From the NCBI GenBank assembly GCA_033220425.1, contig CM065648.1:2170001-2234000 (forward strand): a stretch of 64,000 nt of DNA. Reading direction: 5' to 3'. Position numbers and translations under genes: made by a program. This DNA comes from Lepraria neglecta. Taxonomy: Eukaryota > Ascomycota > Lecanoromycetes > Lecanorales > Stereocaulaceae. Below the pieces are notes generated by a model. That model searched no databases and was not told the DNA's origin. It saw only the letters and a list, made by a program, of their open reading frames with translations. Each line of letters opens with the position of its first letter. Position 1 is the first letter of the stretch. Below, piece by piece: positions 44,765 through 54,959 of this stretch.

Positions 44765-47308
44765 TCACCAGCCAGTACCTTTCCCGCTCGCTGCCTCTGC
44801 TTGTGGGTCTTCAAGCGCCACCTTGGGCGCCTGCTTCGAGAATTTTTGGTGGGTTGACGACGGCGTATCCTGCTTAGGCTCTTCTTTCGTCTCTGCTTTC
44901 GTCTCAGCTTCCTTCTTTTCAGTGGCTACACCTTTAGCCTGTTTCGCCTGCCGTTCCATCTGCATCCGGAACTCGTTCTGCCTCTCCTCTCCAGCATCCT
45001 CCTGAACAGTGTGTATTGGTTGAATAGGCTGCATAGGCTTAAGAGTGCTTCCTTGCCTTCCCAAATGCGCAGATGCTTCTACCTTTGCGTTGTCGTGCTG
45101 CTCAGCGGGTATGGCGTCCTCATCCCTAGGCACACTCTCTGGTTGGGTGTGCGGAATGTTGTTAAGATGTTGCGGGCGTTGCAAAGGGTCATAGACTTCG
45201 TCAAGATGACAGAAAAGGTCAGCTGCGCTGTCAGGCTTGCGAGCGGTGGTCTGGGCTGATGGTTCGCAACCTCCGACTTCGCGCTGATACACCTGTGAGA
45301 AAGCAACAGCAGCTTCGTTGGAAAGTTCGCGAGACATGTTGTAACCGTTATAAGAAATAAGGGGCATGTTCGAGAGTTCGGAAAGATCGCCGGAATTCGG
45401 AAGGATGGAGATGAGGTCTGATGATGACAAGAGTGCGTTTTCGGTATTGGGTGGAGCTCTTCGATCGCTCGGGTCGTACTCCATGGTTAAGGGTTGACTG
45501 GGATCAAGATCTGGTACTGAGCTGTCCACAGCTGTGGGATTCTTGGGAAATTCTTCTGGGATCTGATAAAGCTCGTCGTGGATGGTGGCGATTGAATCGT
45601 CGTCGGGTGGAAAGTTAGGATAGATGAGAGAATAGCCTCGCGCACGCATGAATTCGAGAAGATATTCCATCCATGCGGGGTGCTTCAAGCTTATCACTTT
45701 CCGACGAGCTGGAGGTGGTTTAGAGAGGCGAGCCTGGAGGAAAGAGTGAAATTCGATCCATCGATCGCCGAAGTAGAGTGCTGCGTTGCTATTTGGTGCT
45801 TGCCAAAGGAAGGGTGTTCGCTCCTTGGATTTGCCCGGTTTCAGCGGAGGAACAAGCGGAGCGCTGTCGTTAAGATGGAACGATGGAAGCTCAAGACTGA
45901 TTCCCATGACGTTCGGAAGATCTTTTGCAGCTTTTCCATGAGTAGAAAACTTGTACTCAAGTAAATTATACATGAGATAATGGTAGTAGAGAGGCGATAG
46001 TTCGACTTGAGGTGAGAGTAGTAGGACGTGGGAATCATGAGCCCTCGCTGGATAAAAAGACTCCACAAAACGCGCAGAAGCTTCATATTCTGTCGTAGTA
46101 CGCCGAGCTATTCGATGTCTGAGAGTGACCTGGGAAGCATGTGCGGTTCCCGACCAATCCAGAGGTGGCCAAATCAAATTTTCCAGATAGCGCCACGTTG
46201 GAGGATCGATCTCTGTCGGAAGCTCAATTGTCAGATGTGGCCGTCGAGTACCAAAGTAGTCAGCGTCCTGGATGGATTTCAGCAACCGCACAAGTGAGCC
46301 TGATGAGCCTAATGGGGCTTGGATGAGCAGGTCAACATAAGCGGTTTTCCAAGCTGGATGATGGATTAGCAATTGAGCATAACGTCAAAACCAGATTGAC
46401 AAACCCGCGAGCGAGGCACTATCCAAGCGTGTAATCCACATCATGTTCTCCGCGGCATCTACCGGAAGCTCAATGACCGATTTTCCAATATCCATTGCTT
46501 TCGATCTGAGAGCGGTGATGAAGAACAGATCTTCTCTGCTGGGGTTATCAATGATGATAACCTGTGGATGAATGAAGGTCTGTATATGCTCTACACCTGC
46601 TGTCACGCTAATTTCCATTCGAAGATCTGAACTCCAGCGGGAATAATCTGGACGAGCGTCTGGAAGTCCGGGTAAGTCGATTGTTCTCTTGTTGGAAGAG
46701 GTAGCCTTACCATGCCAATGGACATCGCAGTCTTCCTCAGCACCATTGATCTTCTTTATTTCTGCTATCTCCATATCATCTCTCCCCATTATGGCAAAAT
46801 GGACATCGTTCCTGTCCCAACGAGCCATCTCGCATGCAAGGGGTATAATTTCAGAAGCGCTTTTCAGGTTCGACGCCGCAAAGAGGATATTTTTGTTGAT
46901 TTCATGCTGGCCGCCCAGACGTGCAACGGAGTGCAGCGATGAAGCAAGCATGTAGAACTTGATTGGCCCATCGTGGTAGTGTTCTTCTGCTGCGGACGGC
47001 GTCACAGGTTTTTCTGGCTTCTTTGTTGGGGGATCCGAGGATTGTGATAGAAGCTTCCTGACTTCATCTGGTCCCGGACTGGAGACGTATCTTGAGCTGG
47101 GCCCGAGGTCGGTTGGGATGTTCTTGATGAAGACGTAGAGGAAGAGGAGGGCGCATATGCCGTAAAATACCCTTCTTTTCCGCAACCCTGGAGCTGTCCT
47201 GCGCGCAGACCATGGTGCAGATGTTGCTGCGCCGTTCAATGGTCTATGGTCATCGTCTTTCTTCCCCAGCTCTTCGTCCCCAGCAAAGATCCCCTTTAGC
47301 CAAGACAT
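44765..47308 (-). CDS. Type II membrane glycosyltransferase, GT2-like fungal family
   Basis: Two exons (47308-46405, 46353-44765) join to 2493 nt, 830 aa. The reading frame contains a TGA near 46386, but it lies inside a 51-nt intron with donor GTTTGT, branch-like TTGCTAATCC and acceptor CATCCAG. Splicing joins DSASLA to AWKTAYVDLLIQAP. The protein has a short cytosolic N-terminus, one transmembrane anchor at residues 47-62 (VFYGICALLFLYVF) and a long lumenal part. That part holds a nucleotide-sugar-transferase-like region (LLIQAPLGSSGSLVRLLKSI, LLLSPQVELSPLYYHYLMY, GDRWIEFHSFL) and a disordered Pro/Gln/Glu-rich tail of about 280 residues. I know this wording from uncharacterised fungal proteins labelled glycosyltransferase family 2; substrate and pathway are unknown. 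Divergent from MLH1. Confidence 0.8.
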
Positions 47309-47722
47309 CAGCGAGCCAGCTACCCAAAGCTCGCTGGGAGCTGCGAGCGCATCATTGGCTACCTGGAAACTCTAGACGTTAGTGATTAGCAGTGACGGCC
47401 GTTACTTAACGGTCAGGAGGCGTTTTTTTAACGGACGAGACAAACTCGACAGAATATCTAACAGCCGAAATTTAGCCGGGGGTTGGACCCGGCTCGAGCT
47501 TGGCTTTTATCTCCAGCGCGATACTTTGTCACTCTTCTTCAAAGTCATTCACTTACGATGCTGGATACGTGCTTACATCCAACTCGAGATTTATCTCGCT
47601 ATGCATGGGTAACAGCATAAAGCTCGTCTCGGATCTCATTCTTGCAAAAAGTGCAATGTAATGCTGGTGTTTTACCTATAGAAAGTACTGAATTGAAGGA
47701 GATACTTAACAGGTCAGAGACG
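47309..47722. promoter_or_regulatory. Bidirectional promoter between GT2-like gene and MLH1
   Basis: 414 bp between start codons. At 47399-47412 is the near-perfect palindrome CCGTTAcTTAACGG, and a further TTAACGG half-site follows at 47428-47434. TAACGG fits the general Myb-domain site YAACKG. The pyrimidine-rich part near 47520-47560 fits a leader for MLH1. Confidence 0.4.
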
Positions 47723-50074
47723 ATGGAGGTCGATGATACGACTTCTCGCGGAACAAAGCGAAAAGCTGAAGAGAGCTCTATAGCCTCTCAGGCTCCCAAA
47801 AGAATCAAGGTAGATGGGCTGAAAGACGAGCGTTGAGCCTAGACTGATGGGCTTGTTCAGGCGCTGGATCAAGATGTTGTGAACAAGATTGCTGCTGGCG
47901 AGATCATCGTTGCACCTGTTCATGCTCTGAAAGAATTAATCGAAAATGCGGTCGATGCCGGCTCCACGTCTCTTGAGATTGTAGTCAAGGACGGGGGGTT
48001 GAAGTTTTTGCAGATCACAGACAACGGACATGGCATCAATGTCAGTCGCGCGAGAACAGCGAACGTGACAATGTTGGAGACGAAGTGCTAATTATTGTTA
48101 CAGAAAGACGATTTGCCAATTCTGTGTGAAAGGTTCACCACTTCTAAGCTAAAAGCCTTCGAGGACCTGTCTTCGATTGGTACATACGGCTTCAGAGGAG
48201 AAGCGTTGGCTAGCATCAGCCACATTGCGCATTTAACAATCACCACGAAGACAGCCGACTCAAGTTGTGCCTGGCGTGCCCACTACGCAGACGGTAAGCT
48301 GGCCCCAGCCAAGCCTGGCAAAAGTGCGGACCCAAAACCCACAGCTGGTCGTGGTGGTACTCAGATCACTGTGAGTCTTGCCAAAAAGTCTTCATTCAAT
48401 CTACTTAACGAGACGCAGGTCGAGGACCTCTTCTACAATGTTTTGTCCCGACAGAAAGCATTCCGGTCACCTAGCGAAGAGTACGCAAAAATCCTTGACG
48501 TCGTCGGCCGCTATGCAGTTCATTGCACAGGTGTCGCTTTCTCCTGTAAGAAGCATGGAGACTCTGCAATGGGTATCTCGACCCCTTCGAACGCAAGTAC
48601 CGTTGACTGCATCCGTCAAATCCATGGGAGTGCTGTTGCGAATGAATTGATCAACTTCGAAGTCAGTGATGACAAGTGGGGGTTCAAAGCTTCAGGGTGG
48701 ACGACCAATGCCAACTACCATGTCAAGAAGACCACCATCTTGCTATTTATCAATCACCGATCTGTTGAATCCTCAGCGATCAAGAAGGCTATTGAGCAGA
48801 CATACTCAGCATTCCTCCGAAAGGGTGGCCACCCTTTCATCTATCTCAGCCTAGATATTGATCCTCAACGAGTCGATGTGAACGTGCATCCCACAAAGCG
48901 CGAAGTCAACTTTCTCAATGAAGACGAGATCATTGAAAGCATCTGCGCTGAGATTAGCACAAGACTTTCTCAAGTTGACACTAGTCGGACATTCACGACT
49001 CAGTCCCTGTTACCCAGCGCCAAAGTTCCCGTGTCAAGCTCTTCTAAGTCTCAAAGTGGTCGCTCAAACTCCATTCAATCAAAACCGTCCCAAAAGCCAC
49101 CTCCGTCTGCTCCTGCCAGGCCTTACGAAAACAACCTTGTCCGTACAGACCCTCAGCTCAGGAAGATAACTTCCATGCTACCACCCTCTATCAGCAATCC
49201 ATCGACGCCTGCACCCTCATCAACCACTTACCTCAGCTCCCGAAAGACACCCACAGCTTGTTGCCTCACCACGGTCAAACACCTCCGCGCTGCAGTTCGC
49301 GAATCTATGCATGCCCATCTAACCGAAGTCTTCGCCTCGCACACTTACGTCGGTCTTGTGGATCCTTGCCGTCGCATCGCCACCATTCAAGGTGGTGTCA
49401 AGCTCTTTCTCGTCGACTACGGCATGGTCTGCAACGAGTACTTCTACCAGCTGGGCCTCACTGATTTCGGCAACTTTGGCGCCATCAGATTTGAGCCACC
49501 ACTAAATGTGATGGCCCTGATTACCATGGATGTACAACGAGAGAAGGCCTTGGGGAAGCCAGAAGATGAAGGAGTACCTTGGAACGACGTCTCTAGGATG
49601 GTGACAAATCAACTCGTCGACCGAAGGGCGATGCTACTGGAGTATTTCAACTTCGACGTTTCTCCGGAGGGCGAGCTTGTCAGCATACCGCTCTTGATGA
49701 GAGGCTACACGCCCAGTCTTGCAAAGCTCCCACGCTTTCTAATGCGATTGGGTCCATGCGTGGATTGGTTGAACGAAGAAAATTGTTTTCATACCTTCTT
49801 GAGCGAATTGGCCAGCTTCTATACGCCGGAGCAGCTGCCTGCTGGCCGGAACGAGAAAGATGGACAGGGTGATGCTCACATGGACGAGGAGTCGAACGAC
49901 AAGGCGGATTCTGACACCACTCTCGATGCTAGAAAGGAAGAGATGGCTAGGGTGCTTGAGCATGTGCTTTTCCCGGCCTTCAAAGCAAGGCTCGTTGCCA
50001 CGAAAGGACTACTGAGAGGTGTGATTGAGGTTGCAAACTTAAAGAGGCTGTATCGAGTATTCGAGCGCTGCTGA
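47723..50074 (+). CDS. MLH1: DNA mismatch repair protein Mlh1
   Basis: MutL homologue that pairs with Pms1 or Mlh3 to direct strand incision in mismatch repair and meiotic crossing-over. Three exons (47723-47809, 47861-48040, 48104-50074) join to 2238 nt, 745 aa. The GHKL ATPase motifs are in place: IAAGEII, ELIENAVDAGST with the catalytic Glu and Asn, DNGHGIN, and YGFRGEAL. The transducer domain carries FINHRSVESSAIKKAIE and VNVHPTKREVNFLNE. A Ser/Pro-rich linker separates it from the C-terminal dimerisation domain. The protein ends in FERC, the strictly conserved tail that contributes to the endonuclease site. A Lys-rich 29-residue N-terminal extension (GTKRKAEE..APKRIK) in exon 1 may act as a nuclear signal. 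Confidence 0.97.
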
Positions 50075-50306
50075 GAGCTTAGTGCTTTTGGCATGGCTTA
50101 TCTTTTTGGAAGCTAAAGAAACACCTTATGAGAGTCGCTTGGCAGATCAGAGGACCGCAATCAGTCAAGGGATGTAATCAAAAACGCCTATGTATTGGTG
50201 GCATCTAGCAATAACTAATCAACTAGCACGATCTGTTTCCAAAAACCCCACTCCTTCAATGGCCGTTACATTCCCCATCTCGTGACCCAAGTGCTCTCAC
50301 AATCCC

Positions 50307-51365
50307 TCAATTCCGACTCTCCTGCTCGTCATGGAATCTCAAAGTCCTCCCAGCAAGCTGCTGCGCAACAGGCAACCTCGTCATGATATCCATCTCCACG
50401 GGCTTCTCACCCCGCGTGAGATAGATCTTCTTGGCTAGCTTGAATCCAAGTCTGCTGTATAGCTTGATATTGAGCGGGTTGCTACATTCGAGGTAGGTGA
50501 CGCGGTTTTCGATGTCGGCCTATTAATGAGTTCCCCAGTCAGTATCAAATTCCAATTGACTTTCTTAGCTTATATGCAGGCAAGGGTTCCTGCTTTAGGC
50601 TCATAAAAAAGGGCTGGGAACTGTGGAAGGAAGTCGACTTGCCTGCTTAGTTGTATCCTCAATCAACGCCTTCGCATACCCTTTACCCCTAGAGCCGGCC
50701 TTGGTGCCAATGTACACGAGATACCAAGACCTCTCCTCATCCTTGCCAAGGACTTCGTGCTTAGTGTTATGCAATAGAGGCAGGAACTCGTCAAAGAAGC
50801 GTTTCTTCCCTTCCTTTGACAGCTTCCAGTTGAAGGTTATCATGCCACTACGGAATGTGGTACAGAAGGTGTCCAAATTTTGACCGGGGGCCATCCTACA
50901 TAATACCACAATTTAGTCTTTTGTGCAAAAGTGTTGAGGCGTCATCAGACGAAAGGGACTTTACCAAAGGGCGATGCAATCATAATTCGGCCCAACAACA
51001 GTCGCCACTCCACTCATGCAGTGCGCATAAACGATACATTCCATCATATGCAAATGCAACTTCCAGTCCTTCTCTGGGGTGGAGTTCTTGCGGTCACCGG
51101 TTTGGATGGCATATTGAACTACTTCGTCGTCTTCGAAGGCTTCGGCGAGGCAGAGGGCGGCTTGTTTGTACTCACTCTTCTTGAGAATACGGACGGGGTA
51201 TGTGCTGGCAGCGTGGCTGGAGCTGGATGCTTGTGACATGGATGGCATTGACTCGATTGTCATTGTGGGAGTGGCTTTCTCAATGGTGGCGCGGCTGGAG
51301 CTACTTGCTTGGGACATGGGTATCATTGATTCGATCGTGGCGGTGGTAGGTTTTCCTTTCTCCAT
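50307..51365 (-). CDS. GNAT family N-acetyltransferase
   Basis: Three exons (51365-50965, 50895-50643, 50519-50307) join to 867 nt, 288 aa. The second intron (50642-50520, 123 nt) has a GC donor, CAG|GCAAGT, and an AATAG acceptor; the joined frame reads EDTTKQADIENRVTYLECSN. The acetyl-CoA-binding motif A is YLVYIGTKAGSRGKGYAKAL (the Q/RxxGxG/A loop as RGKGYA), and a motif-B-like segment with ECSNPLNIKLYSRLGF follows. These are the marks of the fungal GNAT group; the substrate is unknown. The first 50 residues contain a tandem repeat, TIESMIPMSQASSSSRA then TIESMPSMSQASSSSHA, low in complexity. MLH1 is convergent with it, 232 bp away. Confidence 0.87.
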
Positions 51366-52569
51366 GGTTGCTGAGCTTGTTTACTTTCTTGATGTTTCGT
51401 GGGGTCGGTGTTTGAAGATGTTGTTATGACGAAAGATCAGATGAAAGATATTCATTCGCCTGGCAAACTGTCAATCGGGTTTCCTCCAGTAGACAGTGCT
51501 CGAACTTTTCGTACTCCGGTATCTGCAATCTGTACCTACGTATTCCAGGGTTAATTCCGAATCTTCAATGACTATCAATTGGCCTTGTTAAATCGCCACT
51601 ATGTTCTTTCGACAACTGCGTTCTCGACACCGTCTCGAATCGGGACGGATAACGCAAGCAGGTGAGGGATTGGCGTGTATCAACCGACATCAACGCAGAT
51701 ATTGGAGGGTTTATTTTATCGAAGAGAAGAGGGGTTTCCGGTTTTGGGGGTAACGAGTTGAATCACTTTCAATCTTTGATTATCTCAAATACCGGAGAGA
51801 CCACGCTAGCAGCAGTGTGATGTAGTTTCTTTTTTTCTTTTTTTTTTGGAGTGGCAGTGAATGCAACAGTGATGCTAGGTATTCTTGTGTGAGTGGTGCA
51901 AGCCTACTGCGTTCTGTAGTCTCCGAGTCTTAGATCGATAAGATAAAGACGTTTGTGAGAAGTCAGAAACCAAGAAACTAGAATTCCTGGGAAAAGAGGC
52001 GATTTGAAAGTATTAGAGAGACCGGAGGGTTTCTAAAGGCTTAGCTCGGTCTTGTGATTCCATGGTTTGCATCAAAAGCAACCTGTCGGACGGAAGCGAA
52101 GTCCTGCAGGTCGGCCTCTAGGATGCATATCCAGCGGTCTGGGTCCCCCACTCGTGCCTCTAAAAGCTCCGCTTCCTGCAGCTCGATATCAATTCGACCA
52201 TTGGCATTGGACAACGTGTACTGATAAGGCCGCCATCTCTCTACAGTGACAGCTCCACCATCATGATTGTGCCGTTGAAGTGGCCCGGGCGTGCCGGTGG
52301 AAATCGTTGAAGCCGTTTCTCGAGATTGTGTGAACAATTGAAGATCTGCAGTAGGGATTATCTACTGGCATCGCCTACGGTTACTGCATTGAGTATGGTC
52401 GATCTCTTCAGGATTCAGGTTCATCGAATCAGAATGACGATCAAGAGGGGCAGGAGGGCATGCTGAAGGCTCCATAGGTACATTCTGTACCGATGAATAG
52501 CAGTCAAAACATTCTAGGAACTCCACCGGTGAGTGGTACCATGCATGAACAAATGCTTCTCGTGATACT
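51366..52569. other. Intergenic region between GNAT and IDI1 genes
   Basis: 1.2 kb. A T-rich tract lies at about 51826-51850. A 98-codon minus-strand ORF (52041-52337) has a charged, almost protein-like C-terminal half, but no start context or homology I can name; it may be IDI1 3' UTR. No other support for a gene. Confidence 0.4.
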
Positions 52570-53478
52570 TCATAACATTCGTCTAATGCTCGTCTCCCCC
52601 ATGTACTTCTCAAGCCCCTTGTCAAGATGCTCCCACCATTCAAACAGCATTGACTGGCATATCAGCTTGAACCACGGTGTGAACTTCAGAGTATTGTCTT
52701 CGAACATCGTCTTCAATTCGTTCTCGGAAACGTATCGGGTGTCTTTGACCTCGTTGGGGTTTGGAGTGTGGTCAACATCGGCTCTGATGAACAGGATGTA
52801 ATCAACTGGAATCGAAGCTTGTCAGCATAATAGATACACCCATGACAAGGAGAAAGGCAAACCCACTTTCGTGCTCTCCCCATTTCCCGTCACTCGGCGC
52901 CTTGTAATGTATCCTCGTCAAGAACTGGAACTTCTCTAACGGCACCTGGTTCGCCTTGATTCCGAGCTCTTGGTCTAACTTTCTCTGGGCTGCTCTTTTT
53001 GCACCCTGTACAGCAGTAACAAGCTCATCTCCAGTCTCTCCAGGTACTCCCAATGGATGCGAGCAACAGGTGTTCGTCCACATGTCTGGAAAGGTAATCT
53101 TCTCGGAGGCGCGTTGTTGTAGAAGGAGGCGGTTGTTGGAGTCGAAGAGAAAGACCGAGAAGGCACGATGTAATAGCCCATCATCGATGTTCTTCATCAG
53201 GTGGCCTGGAAGATTGTCAGGAAGTAGTCCTGATGCTGGTGTCACCAATCGAAAAACGTACAGACTTTCTTGCTTGCGCTTCCAATTGGGACATCATTCT
53301 TGTCTAGGACGATGCAGACCTCTTCCATCAAACGTATCTGCTCCTCATCGTAGCCTTGTAAATCATTATCATTAGTGGGCACTCTGTGCGAGGTGGCCAG
53401 GTGGGTATCGACATCTGGGAATAAGCGAATGACATTGTCGGCGGTGATTGTCTGGGTCTGCGTAGTAGTACTACTCAT
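52570..53478 (-). CDS. IDI1: Isopentenyl-diphosphate delta-isomerase
   Basis: Interconverts isopentenyl and dimethylallyl diphosphate, the branch point from mevalonate to sterols and other isoprenoids. Three exons (53478-53262, 53205-52867, 52805-52570) join to 792 nt, 263 aa. The start MSSTTTQTQTITADNVIRLF is the usual fungal N-terminus; another ATG seven codons upstream (53499) is in frame. Active-site Cys lies in TNTCCSHPLG, and the acid/metal-binding GEHEIDYIL spans the second exon junction. The Nudix-fold segment is AAQRKLDQELGI. The C-terminus WWEHLDKGLEKY is typical. Exon 2 starts after a CTTCCAG acceptor, giving KVCHLMKNID across the junction. Confidence 0.95.
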
Positions 53479-54142
53479 GTTGGCGGGGAGCAACAGCAAG
53501 CCTCTGAATGTTGGCTTGCTGTGAGGAGAGGCAGTTGTAAAGAAGTTGGAGAAGCTCCTCCGGTGGAAGCACCGAAAAGTAAACGGACGAACTCGGGTCT
53601 AACCGTTTTAAGACGACCGACTTAGGGCTTGCTCGGGTTCAATGTTTACCTCTTTTGGCGTTTCCATACAACAATTATGATTATTCGGACGAGCTGCGAG
53701 TGAGGCCGGAGCACGAAGATGCTGTATTCTCGTTCTCTATGTCATAGCCTCACTCCAGGCCATTTGAAGCGCTATATACGTGTGTCAAATACCTACACGC
53801 CCAATCCATCAGGCTGCCCAGTCTTCACACACTCCACAGTGCCCCATCCCATACGCCCTGACCAGCGCTTGGATATGTCAGGGGACCTTTGGCAATACTG
53901 CTTTCGTTCAACAGTCTCAAGACTGGCTCTGGCTTCTGCCTACTTCCTGTTGCGATGGCCGGTGAAAGTGTTCCCAGCCTTCTACCCTGATCGTTCAGCA
54001 GAGCATTGGGTTTATCACCTTGCCATAGATTTATTCCCTCCTTGTTAAATGAGGCGTGAAGACGTCGCCGCTGCAAATGGTCCTCGCCAGCCTCCGATTT
54101 CGTTAAAATGTACTTGTTTTTGAATATCTCATGACAGATCGA
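53479..54142. promoter_or_regulatory. Upstream region of IDI1 and 3' flank of the DUF202 gene
   Basis: 664 bp. Two overlapping ORFs on opposite strands near 53719-54076 have no domain and mirror each other, so I treat them as chance. The IDI1 promoter must lie here; no sterol-response element was recognised with confidence. Confidence 0.4.
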
Positions 54143-54726
54143 TCACCGGCTTGATGCAGCATTCGTGGACAGAAACAAGACACAAGCTGCTACAATCGCA
54201 CAAGCCACAATCGTGAAGACCTTTGTGCTGAGTCAGAACATAACACCGCCTTCATACGCAGAGCTAGTGTCCACCTACCACTTGTGTCTTCCACCCACTC
54301 TGCACCAGCGCTTGCCGCCTCGAGTACTTCGTTACAGTTTTGACATAGTTCGCAAATCCACTAGCCAAGCATGCAATGCTAAGTAGCCAGAATACCAAGC
54401 CCACAGGTAGTGCTATCCGCTTCTCGACGCTTGTAGGCTGGGATTTTAGATGGAAAGATATGACTATAGCCACGCTCACAACGGCCATATATATGCTCAA
54501 ACGCAGCCATGAGAGGAACGTCCGTTCATTGGCGCAGTGGTCGCGGGCATCTGAGGATTCGTTAGGGAAGAGAAGAGGTGCAAAGACGGGACGAGAGAGG
54601 AAGGGATGGGAGGTCGATGAGCTGTCGTGGTCAGCGTGGACAACAAGTTGGGAAGCAAAATCCTCACTGGTCTATAACAATAGCTCGCGTATTGAGAGGT
54701 TCTATGAGATCAACCACAGAAGGCAT
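54143..54726 (-). CDS. DUF202 domain membrane protein
   Basis: Three exons (54726-54718, 54671-54279, 54220-54143) can be joined to 480 nt, 159 aa. The DUF202 signature ANERTFLSWLRLSIYMAVVS is clear, followed by three hydrophobic spans: about IYMAVVSVAIVISF, VGLVFWLLSIACLASGF and, after the last intron, VFTIVACAIVAACVLFL. Small DUF202 proteins sit in fungal membranes and are related to the membrane part of the VTC polyphosphate complex; the role here is unknown. The first exon (three codons, MPS) uses a weak donor, so the start is uncertain. The last intron has GTAGGT and, of two acceptors, the one at CACAAAG keeps the third membrane span in frame. Confidence 0.72.
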
Positions 54727-54959
54727 GGTCAAGTAGAGGAATGGTGCGAGGGTAAAGAGATGTCTGGTGGGGAATAGTAATTGCCCCGCCAAACACCGAG
54801 GTAAACCCGGAGAGACGTTTTAAACCTTGGGCTTGTGCTCCTCAATATCTCCACTTCAAAGCTCACCTAAGGTTTTTCTCCTGTACTATCGTGTGTACTG
54901 ACACCATTATAGACCATGTCGCCAGAGACCACATCGAATTGCTGACCCGAGCCTCCACA

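Noticed and set aside
46373-46400. In-frame TGA that would split the GT2-like gene into two proteins
   Set aside because: A 51-nt intron with donor, branch-like and acceptor sites removes it and gives one continuous protein.
52041-52337. 98-codon minus-strand ORF downstream of IDI1
   Set aside because: Partly protein-like but lies where the IDI1 3' UTR is expected and has no family resemblance I can name.
16443-53478. Idea that the P450 reductase and IDI1 form a sterol gene cluster
   Set aside because: They are 34 kb apart with many unrelated genes between and no shared motif; both are housekeeping genes.
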